DNA from: Spirochaetaceae bacterium
GTDB taxonomy: Bacteria > Spirochaetota > Spirochaetia > Treponematales > Treponemataceae
Assembly: GCA_017416145.1 (NCBI GenBank)
Contig: JAFQDD010000007.1
Location: forward strand, 1-64,000
DNA: 64,000 nucleotides
Reading direction: 5' to 3'
In this document: positions 26,904 through 35,446 of the stretch, in pieces
How the letters are laid out: each line of letters starts with the position of its first letter
Numbering within the stretch: the stretch's first letter is position 1
Program-made: the position numbers and the translations under genes
Notes under the pieces: model-generated
Database searches by the model: none
What the model was told of the DNA's origin: nothing
Seen by the model: the letters and a program-made list of their open reading frames with translations, nothing else

Positions 26904-27488
26904 TTACATCCTTTTCTTTACCCAATTTACAAATCTGTATACAAATAAACAAAATGTTGCACTACAAACTTTATCAATTATGTTTGTAACAGTTCCTCCA
27001 AAATAGGCTGCAAAAGAAAGATTTTTTGTTGCAACAAAGATTCCTTGCACTGCGTTGTCTACTTGGGGAATTGTTGTGTTTGCTGAATAAAAAAAGTAGG
27101 AAATTGAATCTCCCAAAATAGAATTTGTAAATGCGGCAAAAAATCCTATCCACATAAAATTTTCTGTAGTGTATGAAAAATGGGTATTTCCAGAAGCAAG
27201 ATTTTTCTTTTTTTCATCATTAAAAACTAAGTGTGCAACAACAGCTGTGGAAATGTGACACAAAGAAAAAAGAATTCCTGTATTTGCAAAAATAGATAGA
27301 AGAAAATTGCTACAAAAAGCACAAATTACCCCTGGAACAAAGCCACAAAGAGCTGTAACTGCAATTGTCATAATTGAATCAAGATAAAGAGGAAAAGCAA
27401 TAAGTCCTGCAAGATAGGAACAACAATAATTTATTGCAATGCTAAAAATAGTAAAAGTTGTAATAAATAAAAGTTTTTTATAGTTCAT
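26904..27488 (-). CDS. integral membrane protein, ECF transporter S-component-like
   Basis: A hydrophobic protein of 194 residues (from the ATG at 27488) with about six membrane segments. It has a segment of the type LYLDSIMTIAVTALCGFVPGVICAFCSNFLLS that resembles ECF-type substrate-binding (S) subunits. No ATPase or T subunit is nearby. It follows the response regulator directly and probably shares its transcript. ATG 27500 and TTG 27503 are alternative starts. A role in sensing or uptake together with the two-component pair is inferred from position only. Confidence 0.55.
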   Translation of the reverse strand: MNYKKLLFITTFTIFSIAINYCCSYLAGLIAFPLYLDSIMTIAVTALCGFVPGVICAFCSNFLLSIFANTGILFSLCHISTAVVAHLVFNDEKKKNLASGNTHFSYTTENFMWIGFFAAFTNSILGDSISYFFYSANTTIPQVDNAVQGIFVATKNLSFAAYFGGTVTNIIDKVCSATFCLFVYRFVNWVKKRM

Positions 27489-27503
27489 AATTTTCACCAT
27501 CAA

Positions 27504-28181
27504 CTAAAAAATCACGCCTAAAAGTTTTGCTTTTTCTATAAGGTCGTGTCTGTCTTGAATAAACATTTTGTGATAAATTGCTGTTCTTTGATTCAAAATA
27601 GTTTTTTCTGACTTACCCAAAAGCTTTACAATTTCATAAATTTCATAACCTTTTGCAAGATAAATAAAAATCTCTTTTTCTTTTTTGCTCAAACTTTTGT
27701 AATTATCAAAAAGATATGATTTTTCATCTTTAATATTATGTTCTTTGTTTTTTGAAGGCAAAAGAGAATTTATAACTTTACTTGCCACATTGTTAAAATA
27801 TGTGTTTCCTTTTGAAATTGCCACAATTGCCTGTTCCAATTCTTCTACCGCCGATTCTTTTGTAATAAAACCTTGAATATCACAACGGACAGCGTTTGCA
27901 ACTTGATGTTCGCTATTGTACATTGTATAAACAAGAATAGAAACTTTTGGATTTACTTTTTTAATTGCTGGAATTTTTTCTAAAGATTTTTCTCCATCAA
28001 GATTTAGGTCTAAAATTACAAGTGAAAAATCTTTGTCTTTTGAAAGAAGTTCAATTCCTTCTTCCACATTGCTAACACCAGAAATTTCAAAAGAAGGATT
28101 TTTATTTTTTAGCAAAAAAATCATTCCTTCACGCAAACCATTGTGGTCATCTATAAACAGAATCTTTAATTTTGATTGCAA
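27504..28181 (-). CDS. response regulator, NarL/FixJ type
   Basis: A 225-residue two-component regulator. The receiver domain (about 5-125) has the acidic pair DD at 11-12, the phospho-acceptor Asp58 in VILDLNLDG, the Thr of VYTMYN and the Lys of ITKES. The C-terminal LuxR-type helix-turn-helix (about 160-225) has LSKKEKEIFIYLAKGYEIYEIVKLLGKSEKTI. The start is TTG at 28181 with AAGGAGG 8 bp upstream. It overlaps the kinase gene by 35 bp, so the two are translationally linked. Confidence 0.9.
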   Translation of the reverse strand: MQSKLKILFIDDHNGLREGMIFLLKNKNPSFEISGVSNVEEGIELLSKDKDFSLVILDLNLDGEKSLEKIPAIKKVNPKVSILVYTMYNSEHQVANAVRCDIQGFITKESAVEELEQAIVAISKGNTYFNNVASKVINSLLPSKNKEHNIKDEKSYLFDNYKSLSKKEKEIFIYLAKGYEIYEIVKLLGKSEKTILNQRTAIYHKMFIQDRHDLIEKAKLLGVIF

Positions 28182-29196
28182 TTGTAAGTCCTCCTTTGTT
28201 TATGAAATCAACGGTTCCGCCAATTATATTTACCCGCTTTTTAATATTTCCAAGACCAAAATGTTTTACAGAATCTGTTTTGTTTTTTTGTTCAACTTCT
28301 TTTACATCAAAGCCTTGTCCATTATCACAAATAATAAAACTAAAATCATCAATTCCATCAATTATTTTAATTTCAACTTGACTTGCGTTTGAATGACGGG
28401 AAATATTTGAAAGAGATTCCTGTAAAATTCTAATAAGATGAGTTTTTGCCTTTTTGTTCAGATTTTCAATTTTTTTACTGGCAGTATAAACATTTGTTTT
28501 TATTCCAAAGTTTGTTTCAAAAGTTTGAGCAATTTCATTTACCATTTTTTCAAAATCATCAGAAAAATTGATGTTGCCAGAACCAATCATATATCGAATT
28601 TCGTTTAAGGATTGATTTGCATAAAACTTGGATTTTGGAATGTCTTCTTTTTCCAAATAGATTTTTAGAGCCGCAAGATTTTGAGCAACTCCGTCGTGAA
28701 GTTCAAGACTAAAAGCGTTTTGTTCACTTTGAATTGTTTTTAATTCCTTTAATTGCATAGATTTTTTGAAAAACTTTTCCAATATGATAAACGCAGCAAT
28801 GGCAATTAAAAAAAGTGAACTGTACAAAAGAGAATCAAATCCAAAATTCAATCTTGTGTGCTCCTGATGAATATGATTTTGAAAATCTAAAATCACTTGG
28901 GAATTTTGAATTCCTTTTTGAATATTTTCTGTAAGTGCGTCTAATTCTGTTTTCAATTCTTGATCAAAATAAGTGTAGCCTTCATAAGAAGTTTGAAGTT
29001 CTGTTGCAATTTGATTTTTTTGTTCCAAAGAAAGATTTTGTTGATTCATTTGAAGCAAAAGCATATTTGTATCTAATTTTTGGATTTGTTCATTACAAAC
29101 ACTTTTAAAATAAACAGTACAAAAAAATATGGTAAGAGCAAGGTAAATAAAAATCAGTTCGATTTTAAAAACTTTTTTCAAAAAATTCTGCAACAT
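28147..29196 (-). CDS. sensor histidine kinase, NarX/DesK (HisKA_3) type
   Basis: From the ATG at 29196 the protein is 349 residues. It has two membrane helices (about 10-30 and 120-140) enclosing a helical extracytoplasmic domain of about 90 residues. A HisKA_3 dimerisation domain with phospho-accepting His167 in ELHDGVAQNL follows, then an ATPase domain with HSNAS, CDNGQGFDV and FGLGNIKKR. The longer frame up to 29310 was rejected because its extra residues are translated from the AT-rich repeats. A TATAAT box sits 6 nt before the ATG and no Shine-Dalgarno site is present. It pairs with the overlapping regulator gene. Confidence 0.88.
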   Translation of the reverse strand: MLQNFLKKVFKIELIFIYLALTIFFCTVYFKSVCNEQIQKLDTNMLLLQMNQQNLSLEQKNQIATELQTSYEGYTYFDQELKTELDALTENIQKGIQNSQVILDFQNHIHQEHTRLNFGFDSLLYSSLFLIAIAAFIILEKFFKKSMQLKELKTIQSEQNAFSLELHDGVAQNLAALKIYLEKEDIPKSKFYANQSLNEIRYMIGSGNINFSDDFEKMVNEIAQTFETNFGIKTNVYTASKKIENLNKKAKTHLIRILQESLSNISRHSNASQVEIKIIDGIDDFSFIICDNGQGFDVKEVEQKNKTDSVKHFGLGNIKKRVNIIGGTVDFINKGGLTIAIKIKDSVYR

Positions 29197-29202
29197 AACA
29201 AG

Positions 29203-29208
29203 ATTATA
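29203..29208 (-). promoter_or_regulatory. -10 hexamer just before the kinase gene
   Basis: TATAAT on the minus strand ends 6 nt before the kinase ATG. The -35 region is weak. Leaderless transcription is inferred. Confidence 0.4.
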
Positions 29209-29259
29209 GCACAAAAATAAAATTTGATTCTGGGAAAATTTCCCAAATTTGTTAAAAAT

Positions 29260-29376
29260 ACATCTGAAAATATGCATTTTAATATTAAAAACATATCTAA
29301 AAATATGCAAATTACATCTAAAAATATATCTAAAAAATATGCAATTTCTTCTTGAAAATATATCTAAAAATATGCA
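29260..29376. repeat. iteron-like AT repeats between the kinase and AAA ATPase genes
   Basis: Four copies of a unit close to ACATATCTAAAAATATGCA lie in the divergent intergenic region, at about 29260-29276, 29291-29309, 29314-29343 (extended by an extra ATCTAAAAA) and 29357-29376. The last overlaps the promoter of the AAA gene. Regular copies between divergent genes suggest binding sites for a regulator, possibly the adjacent response regulator. This is inference. Confidence 0.6.
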
Positions 29377-29380
29377 TAAT
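29352..29380 (+). promoter_or_regulatory. promoter of the AAA/DUF4143 gene
   Basis: TTGAAA at 29352-29357 and CATAAT at 29375-29380 are spaced by exactly 17 bp. The ATG at 29387 begins 6 nt after the -10 box with no Shine-Dalgarno sequence, so the message should be leaderless or nearly so. Confidence 0.6.
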
Positions 29381-29386
29381 TAAATT

Positions 29387-30685
29387 ATGTTAGAACGAAA
29401 GGCTTATAATTTTCTAGAAAACTGGAAGAATACAAAACAAAATGAATGTTTGCTCATAAAAGGTGCACGACAAATTGGAAAAACTTTTATTGTACGTGAG
29501 TTTGCTAAAAATCATTATGAAAATTTTATAGAAATTAATTTTGAAAAAAATCCAGAAATGAAAGCTGCTTTTGATGGTTCTCTTGATGTAGAAAATCTTA
29601 TAAAAGAAATTACAGTTCGAATTCCAAGGATAAAATTTGTTCCAAATAAAACACTGCTTTTTTTAGATGAAATACAAGCATGTCCACAAGCACGAACTGC
29701 ATTAAAATTTTTGGCACAACAAAACAATTTTGATGTAATTGCAACAGGCTCTCTTCTTGGAATTAATTACAAAGATATTTCATCTATTCCTGTGGGTTAT
29801 GAACGCCAATATGAAATGCATTCTCTAGATTTTGAAGAATTTTTATGGGCAATTGGAATTGATAAAACAGTAATTTCTTCCCTAAAAAATAATTTTGAAA
29901 ATAATATTCCTGTCCCTGATGAAACTAATAAAATTATGCAAAAATATTTACGAGAGTTTATGCTTGTTGGCGGAATGCCAGCGGTAATAAATAAATTCCT
30001 TGAAACAAATAATTATAATGAAGTTCATGATGAACAACAAAAAATCCTAAATGATTATCTAAATGACATTGCAAAATATGCTTCAACAGCAGATAAACCA
30101 AAAGCTAGAAATTGTTATCTTTCAATTCCAAGGCAACTGGCAAAAGAAAATACAAAATTTAAATTCGGAGAAGTTGAAAAAGGAGGAACTGCAAGAAAAT
30201 ATGCAAATTGTCTTGATTGGCTTAGAGATGCAAATTTAATTCGATATTGCTATAATTGTGTTCCTCCAGAATTTCCACTAGCGGCTTATGTTAGACAAGA
30301 ACAATTTAGAATTTATACAAATGATATTGGGCTACTAATTTGCATGTATGGCTTTGAAATGAAACAAGCCATTCTAACAGATTCTTTAAAAGGAAGTGCA
30401 AAAGGTGGAATTTATGAAAATCTTATTGCAGATTTTTTAGTAAAAAAAGGATATCCTCTTTATTATTTCAAAAGAGATGATAGCTCTAGCGAAGTAGAAT
30501 TTTTAATTGAAAAAGAATGTTCTGTTGTTCCAATAGAAGTAAAATCAAAAAAAGGAAGTACATCATCTTTAGATACCATATTAAAAAAAGATGATGTTAA
30601 GTTCGGCTACAAAATTGTTGATGGAAATCTTGGAATTGCAGAAAAAAAGAAAACAATCCCTCATTATATGACTATGTTTATATAA
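29387..30685 (+). CDS. AAA ATPase with DUF4143 domain
   Basis: A 432-residue protein of the AAA_14/DUF4143 group. Walker A is GARQIGKT (about 26-33), Walker B is LLFLDEIQ (about 85-92) and the sensor-like motif is VIATGSLLG. The C-terminal DUF4143 part contains the PD-(D/E)XK-like pattern SSEVEFLIEKECSVVPIEVKSKKG. These ATPases are common, mobile and of unclear function; some are linked to toxin-antitoxin-like or defence roles. It is a single gene, divergent from the two-component system. Confidence 0.9.
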   Translation: MLERKAYNFLENWKNTKQNECLLIKGARQIGKTFIVREFAKNHYENFIEINFEKNPEMKAAFDGSLDVENLIKEITVRIPRIKFVPNKTLLFLDEIQACPQARTALKFLAQQNNFDVIATGSLLGINYKDISSIPVGYERQYEMHSLDFEEFLWAIGIDKTVISSLKNNFENNIPVPDETNKIMQKYLREFMLVGGMPAVINKFLETNNYNEVHDEQQKILNDYLNDIAKYASTADKPKARNCYLSIPRQLAKENTKFKFGEVEKGGTARKYANCLDWLRDANLIRYCYNCVPPEFPLAAYVRQEQFRIYTNDIGLLICMYGFEMKQAILTDSLKGSAKGGIYENLIADFLVKKGYPLYYFKRDDSSSEVEFLIEKECSVVPIEVKSKKGSTSSLDTILKKDDVKFGYKIVDGNLGIAEKKKTIPHYMTMFI

Positions 30686-30929
30686 AACCTTGAATTACAA
30701 TTTTTACTATTCTATTGATATTCCATTTTTCTCATAAGTAACTTGTAAACACAGTTAAACCCACCAAAATACAATTTTAAATATAAAAGCTCACAGCATT
30801 TTTTTAGGAAAAATTCCCAAAATTTTTGGGAAAAATGACCAAAGGGATTTTGAAAGGTTGGAGTATAATGTTTATGGAAAAAGAGTTTGTAAATAAATAT
30901 TTATATTAAGCCATTTTGGAGGAAATAAT

Positions 30930-32096
30930 ATGGCCTTTTGTCAAAATTGTGGCAACCAACTTGCAGCCGATGCAAAGTTTTGTTCAAACTGTGGAACACC
31001 TGCTGGAAGCACAGGCACAGAAAATGTTAGAAAACAAGAATATGTAGGTAGCGTAAAAAAATGTCCAAATTGTGGAGCAGAAATTCCTAGTTTAAGCGCA
31101 GTATGTACAAATTGTGGACATGAATTAAACAGTTCTAGTACTAATAAATTGATGAAAGAATTTCAAGAAGGGTTGATAGCATATGAAGGAGAACAAGAAA
31201 GAGACTTCGTTGCTGCGTTTCCTATTCCAAATACAAGAGAAGATTTAGGAAACTTTTTAAGCCTTATTGCCTCTGTTTTGCTTACAGATTTGAAAAATGG
31301 AGCAGACAGTAAACGTATTGCCTCTTTTACAAGTAAATTTGAAGATATTGCTAACAAAATTGAAATTGTACTTCCAAGTGAAGACCTATTACAAACTCAA
31401 ATAATAAAATGGCGTGAAAAAATAACAGAAGCAAAAAATATCTACAATGAGATTCTAAAAAAAAGACGAGAAGCAAATAAAAAGATAAATAAAGAAAAAA
31501 AACGAGAAAATTCTTTTGCAAGAAGACATCCAATTATGTTTTGGGTAATGCTTTTAGGCATTATGATGGGTGTTAGTTTTTTAGTTTTATGCTGGTCTAT
31601 AGAAATTGATGCCACAAAAAAAGATGAAAAAATAGCCGAATTAATGAAAAATATTAAGCCAACCGGTATACCAAAGGAAAATATAATATTACCTGCACAT
31701 GCTTCAAGTTATTGTGAAATAATCTCAGATCCAATTATAGGCGTAATCGACTCTGACTCCGTTTATGTACAGTTTTATGTAAAATGCACGAAAGAAATAA
31801 AGCCTGAACTTGATAAAAAGCTAGCTGATTTAAGATTAGATTATTCCATATATGAAAAACCAACAACAATATCTTCCTACTATTGTTGGGAACCATTAGA
31901 AAGTGCTAAAGTAAACGAAGAGGTGTTAATACAAAAAGAATATAATTTGGATTGGGAATTTGAATTATTCGAAACTGTAATAGACACACAAATTATAAAT
32001 TTAGCTAGTGAAAAATTTATGTTTTATTATTTCCTTCGTTGTACAAAAAAGGGCGAAGAACTGGGATATACTTCGAAAGATGTTTATCTAAAATAA
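30930..32096 (+). CDS. double zinc-ribbon protein with one membrane helix
   Basis: The 388-residue protein starts with two zinc ribbons (CQNCG...CSNCG at 4-23 and CPNCG...CTNCG at about 46-66). A helical cytoplasmic part, a strongly basic stretch (KKRREANKKINKEKKRE) and one membrane helix (about 207-225, FWVMLLGIMMGVSFLVLCW) follow. A globular domain of about 150 residues ends the protein and should lie outside the membrane. GGAGG precedes the ATG. It opens a plus-strand run of 13 genes up to 43139. The extracytoplasmic part is not a family I recognise. Confidence 0.7.
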   Translation: MAFCQNCGNQLAADAKFCSNCGTPAGSTGTENVRKQEYVGSVKKCPNCGAEIPSLSAVCTNCGHELNSSSTNKLMKEFQEGLIAYEGEQERDFVAAFPIPNTREDLGNFLSLIASVLLTDLKNGADSKRIASFTSKFEDIANKIEIVLPSEDLLQTQIIKWREKITEAKNIYNEILKKRREANKKINKEKKRENSFARRHPIMFWVMLLGIMMGVSFLVLCWSIEIDATKKDEKIAELMKNIKPTGIPKENIILPAHASSYCEIISDPIIGVIDSDSVYVQFYVKCTKEIKPELDKKLADLRLDYSIYEKPTTISSYYCWEPLESAKVNEEVLIQKEYNLDWEFELFETVIDTQIINLASEKFMFYYFLRCTKKGEELGYTSKDVYLK

Positions 32097-32132
32097 AAGC
32101 TATTAATTTAACTATTTTAAAGGAGACAAATT

Positions 32133-32633
32133 TTGAAAGCAGAAAAAAATAAATTTTTACAAACAGAATTCTTTATTTTTTCTTGGCGAGCAGCTGTAGA
32201 ACATAATAAAGTTTGGAAAAACATAACAAAAGATAAAGAAAAGAAAGAATTTCGAAAAAACGTAAAAGACTTTCTTGATGATTTGATAAAGAAGAATTAT
32301 CAAGAAAAAGTTTCTGATGATGACCATATTAAAAATATTATAGAACTTCAAAAGAAAACAGAAGATCTTGGAAATAGATTGAATTTTGGAACCTGCCAAA
32401 AACTTTTTAATATGATGTGTAAATATTACTGGTGTGCAGATTGGATCTCAGAACCTCCACATTTACCAATCGATAGTATCAATCTAAAAAAAATTAAAGT
32501 TAATAATATTTCGTGGACACAGCTAGATAATGTAGATAAATACAAAGAACTTATAGAAGATTTTAAACAACGCACCGATTCAAATTCTCTTTCTTTATGG
32601 GAGTTAAAAAATTGGGCAAGACCTGAATACTAA
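32133..32633 (+). CDS. hypothetical protein
   Basis: A 166-residue soluble, charged, mostly helical protein. It begins with TTG at 32133 behind AAGGAG. The most distinctive stretch is LFNMMCKYYWCADWISEPPHLPIDS in the middle. I do not recognise the family. It lies 36 bp after the zinc-ribbon gene and 12 bp before the SPFH gene, so it very probably belongs to the same transcript. Confidence 0.55.
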   Translation: MKAEKNKFLQTEFFIFSWRAAVEHNKVWKNITKDKEKKEFRKNVKDFLDDLIKKNYQEKVSDDDHIKNIIELQKKTEDLGNRLNFGTCQKLFNMMCKYYWCADWISEPPHLPIDSINLKKIKVNNISWTQLDNVDKYKELIEDFKQRTDSNSLSLWELKNWARPEY

Positions 32634-32645
32634 GGAGTTTTAGCC

Positions 32646-34049
32646 ATGGGATTATTCAACAAAAAAAATGAAGGCGGATTAATGGATGTTATCCGCTGTG
32701 ATCAAGAAGAATATTTAGTTTGGAAATGGCGACCTGTTGGAGTTGATGTTAATTCCACAAAAAAAGAAAACTCTATTCGTTATGGTTCAAGTCTTAGAGT
32801 AAAAGAAGGCGAAGTTGCGGTTTTTGTTTATCCTCAAAAAGACGGAACAATGCAAGATTTTATAGAAGGTCCTTTTGATCAAACAATCAAAACAGGAAAT
32901 TTTCCAATTCTTGCAAGTATTGTTGGCTCTGCCTTTGGTGGTGAAAGTCCTTTTCAAGCTGAAATCTATTTTATAAATCTTTCTGGAATTATAAACTCAA
33001 ATTTTGCAGTTCCATTTTTTGATGTTTTTGATCCACGCTTTTTAGATTATGGAGTTCCTGTTGCAGTTCGAGGCTCTTATAAATTCAAAATCAAAGATTA
33101 CAAAGAATTTATAAAACTTCATCGTCTTATCAATTTTGATATGGAAAGTTTCCAAAAGCAAGTTAAAGACGCAGTTGTAAAATACACCAAAGGAATTGTT
33201 TCAAATATTCCTTCTGATAAAGGCATTCCTGTTATTCAACTTGAACGAAAAATCCTAGAAATTAGCGATGCTATTCAAGAACAATTAAAATCCCGCCTTG
33301 AAAGCGAATTTGGAGTTGTAGTTTCTAGCCTTGATGTAAATGCTTTAGAATGTGATAAATCATCTGAAGGTTATAGACAACTTAAAGCAGTTACTCAAGA
33401 TATTACAACCCAAACAACACAAGCCCAAGCTGCTGTTAATATCAAACAGATGCAAGATATGCAACGAGTTCAAATGGAAAATCTTGCAGAAACACAACGT
33501 ATTCAACGGGAAGAAATGCAACGTGCTCAAAAACTTCAAACAGAAAGCACAAATCTTACTGCTCATCAAATGGATTTACAAGCTGGTGTTGGAATTGCTG
33601 GGGCTGAAGCCTTGGGCAAAATGGGAGCTGCTGGCGGTACTGGAATTGATTTAGGAAATGGTTCTGGCTTTAATCCTACTAGTATGATGGCAGGAATGGC
33701 TATGGGAAGTGCAATTGGAAGCAATATGGCAGGAATGGTAAACGGTATGATGGGTAACTTAAACCAACCTGTTCAAAATGTAATGAATACATCTATTTCA
33801 TCAGTTCCACCAATTCCTCCAACTATACAATTTAATGTAGCTGTAAATGGACAAAGCACTGGACCTTATGATATTCAGACATTAAAAAACATGGCTCACT
33901 CTGGTCAATTTAATCAAGAAAGCCTTGTTTGGAAAAACGGAATGGCAAATTGGCAAAAGGCAGGAACAATTCTTGAATTAGCAGAGATTTTTGCAAGTAA
34001 TGTTCCACCAGTACCACCAATTCCACCTGTTGTTCCACCAACATTGTAA
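32646..34049 (+). CDS. SPFH-domain protein with C-terminal GYF_2 domain
   Basis: The 467-residue protein belongs to the SPFH group found in bacterial virion-core-like/YdjI proteins. It has the typical start IRCDQEEYLVWKWRP, an SPFH core up to about 240 (YGVPVAVRGSYKFKIKDYKEF), an alpha-helical Gln/Met-rich stretch (TQAQAAVNIKQMQDMQRVQMENL) and a Gly/Met-rich linker. A GYF_2 domain follows (about 391-450, NGQSTGPYDIQTLKNMAHSG...VWKNGMANWQKAG), then a proline tail. SPFH proteins form membrane-associated oligomeric scaffolds; GYF_2 domains bind proline-rich or partner segments. Many homologues carry a zinc ribbon at the C-terminus. Here zinc ribbons are on a neighbouring protein, which suggests partnership. 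Confidence 0.85.
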   Translation: MGLFNKKNEGGLMDVIRCDQEEYLVWKWRPVGVDVNSTKKENSIRYGSSLRVKEGEVAVFVYPQKDGTMQDFIEGPFDQTIKTGNFPILASIVGSAFGGESPFQAEIYFINLSGIINSNFAVPFFDVFDPRFLDYGVPVAVRGSYKFKIKDYKEFIKLHRLINFDMESFQKQVKDAVVKYTKGIVSNIPSDKGIPVIQLERKILEISDAIQEQLKSRLESEFGVVVSSLDVNALECDKSSEGYRQLKAVTQDITTQTTQAQAAVNIKQMQDMQRVQMENLAETQRIQREEMQRAQKLQTESTNLTAHQMDLQAGVGIAGAEALGKMGAAGGTGIDLGNGSGFNPTSMMAGMAMGSAIGSNMAGMVNGMMGNLNQPVQNVMNTSISSVPPIPPTIQFNVAVNGQSTGPYDIQTLKNMAHSGQFNQESLVWKNGMANWQKAGTILELAEIFASNVPPVPPIPPVVPPTL

Positions 34050-34078
34050 TTTTACAGTTTTATTGATAGGAGTTTTTT

Positions 34079-34426
34079 ATGAAGTGTAATGTGTTTTTAA
34101 CAATTATAGCAATTTTACTTGCAGCTTTAATTGGATATGGTTTTTATGCAGCAAATAAAACAGAAACTTATGTTTTACTTTTAACAGTTGGAAGTGGACT
34201 TCTTTCTGCTTTGACTTTAGTTGGAAGTATGGGAATTTCTACAATAGGAAGAACTGGCGGTGCGAATATAAAAGTACTTTCTGGAATCTTTTTTATTTTA
34301 TTCATTATTTCCAATTTAGTTTTTGCTTTTACAGCAATAAAAATTGCTCCATATATTATTGTAAATGGTATGCTTGGATTGATTTATGCAACGATAGTAT
34401 ACAAAATAATCAAAACAGAAGAATAA
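34079..34426 (+). CDS. small four-helix membrane protein
   Basis: A 115-residue hydrophobic protein with four predicted membrane helices (about 5-24, 31-52, 65-88, 91-109). It has no recognisable family. TAGGAG precedes the ATG. It sits between the SPFH gene (29 bp) and a small Cys-rich gene (7 bp), so it could be the membrane anchor partner of the SPFH protein. That is inferred from position. Confidence 0.55.
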   Translation: MKCNVFLTIIAILLAALIGYGFYAANKTETYVLLLTVGSGLLSALTLVGSMGISTIGRTGGANIKVLSGIFFILFIISNLVFAFTAIKIAPYIIVNGMLGLIYATIVYKIIKTEE

Positions 34427-34433
34427 GCCTTTT

Positions 34434-34676
34434 ATGGATAAAGAAGGAAAATGCTGTTTTTGCAATAACAGGTATACCGATTACGGAAAAGCTACATGGG
34501 GATATTGGACATATGAACAAGAACAAATGACCTGGGGAGAAGATAAACGCTGTTGTGATTCCTGTTATATAGAAAAAATTGTTCCTGCAAGGCGAAGAAA
34601 AGCTGCAGGAATCAAAGCTGGAGTTATTTCCACTGTACTTGAAGATTTGCCAGAAGATTTCCTATACGAAGAATAA
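34434..34676 (+). CDS. small Cys-rich (putative zinc-binding) protein
   Basis: An 80-residue protein with CCFC near the N-terminus and CCDSC at about 40-44, a spacing consistent with one zinc site. A basic patch (PARRRKAAG) and an acidic end follow. No family is recognised. It starts 7 bp after the membrane-protein gene. Confidence 0.5.
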   Translation: MDKEGKCCFCNNRYTDYGKATWGYWTYEQEQMTWGEDKRCCDSCYIEKIVPARRRKAAGIKAGVISTVLEDLPEDFLYEE

Positions 34677-34744
34677 AAAAATACTATATTAATTTTAGAT
34701 TCTTTAATTAACAGATTGAATGGGAAATCACCAAGGAGATTTTT

Positions 34745-35359
34745 ATGGAACAATTCGAAAACTTAAAAACAAATTACAACAGAACAGCAGACAATTTTTT
34801 AAACGAACTTTCTAAAACAAAGGAAATTGTTGCTGCAATTACAGACAAAGATTTAGTTTGTGAACCAATTGTTATCACATCAGAAGAATTAATTTCTGTA
34901 GCTTCAGAAAATGTTGAAAAATCTCTTGTTACCAGACTTGAATCTTTAGGAAACAAACAAAACTGCATTTACATTTTTGAACTTGAAAATGTAAATAACA
35001 TTGAAGCAGTAAAAAATAAATTTGAACAGAAGAAAAAAGAAAAAAGAGCACAGAAATTTCAATACAACCTTCCAAAAAACAATAAAGTGGAAAACTCAAA
35101 TGTTCTTTATGTTGGAAGCAAAAAAGATGAATTACAAAATCGATTGTATCAACATTTAGGAATTAATCTTGGAAATCAAAACGGAAGTACTTATGCTTTG
35201 TATCTTTCAAAATGGTGGCAAAAAGATTTTCCAAATGTAAAAATCACAGCTTATAGTTTGCAAGAAGATGTATCTTATACTCAATTAGTATTTATTGAAG
35301 ATTGTTTTTCAGAAATGTTAAATCCTTTATTTGGGAAAAGAGGTTCAAACTCAAAATAA
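34745..35359 (+). CDS. GIY-YIG-like nuclease family protein
   Basis: The 204-residue protein carries a GIY-YIG-type pattern in its second half. It has IYIF at 75-78 for the first strand, LYVG at 121-124 for the second, the Arg of QNRLYQH at 133, and Glu185/Glu190 before the Asn-Pro pair (LNPLFGKRG) where the family has its metal-binding glutamate. The insertion between the first two strands (about 42 residues, Lys-rich) is longer than usual. The N-terminal 70 residues are helical and unassigned. AAGGAG precedes the ATG. Nuclease activity is inferred; the substrate is unknown. Confidence 0.65.
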   Translation: MEQFENLKTNYNRTADNFLNELSKTKEIVAAITDKDLVCEPIVITSEELISVASENVEKSLVTRLESLGNKQNCIYIFELENVNNIEAVKNKFEQKKKEKRAQKFQYNLPKNNKVENSNVLYVGSKKDELQNRLYQHLGINLGNQNGSTYALYLSKWWQKDFPNVKITAYSLQEDVSYTQLVFIEDCFSEMLNPLFGKRGSNSK

Positions 35360-35446
35360 ATTTTTTTGTATAAATTTTAGAAAAATTATTAGACAATTAG
35401 ATAATTTTGACTATATTAATTTGTGCAAAAATCGAAGAGGTATTTT

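Noticed and set aside
28147-28392. Plus-strand frames opposite the kinase/regulator junction
   Set aside because: They are shadows of the overlapping two-component genes, with no ribosome-binding sites or recognisable products.
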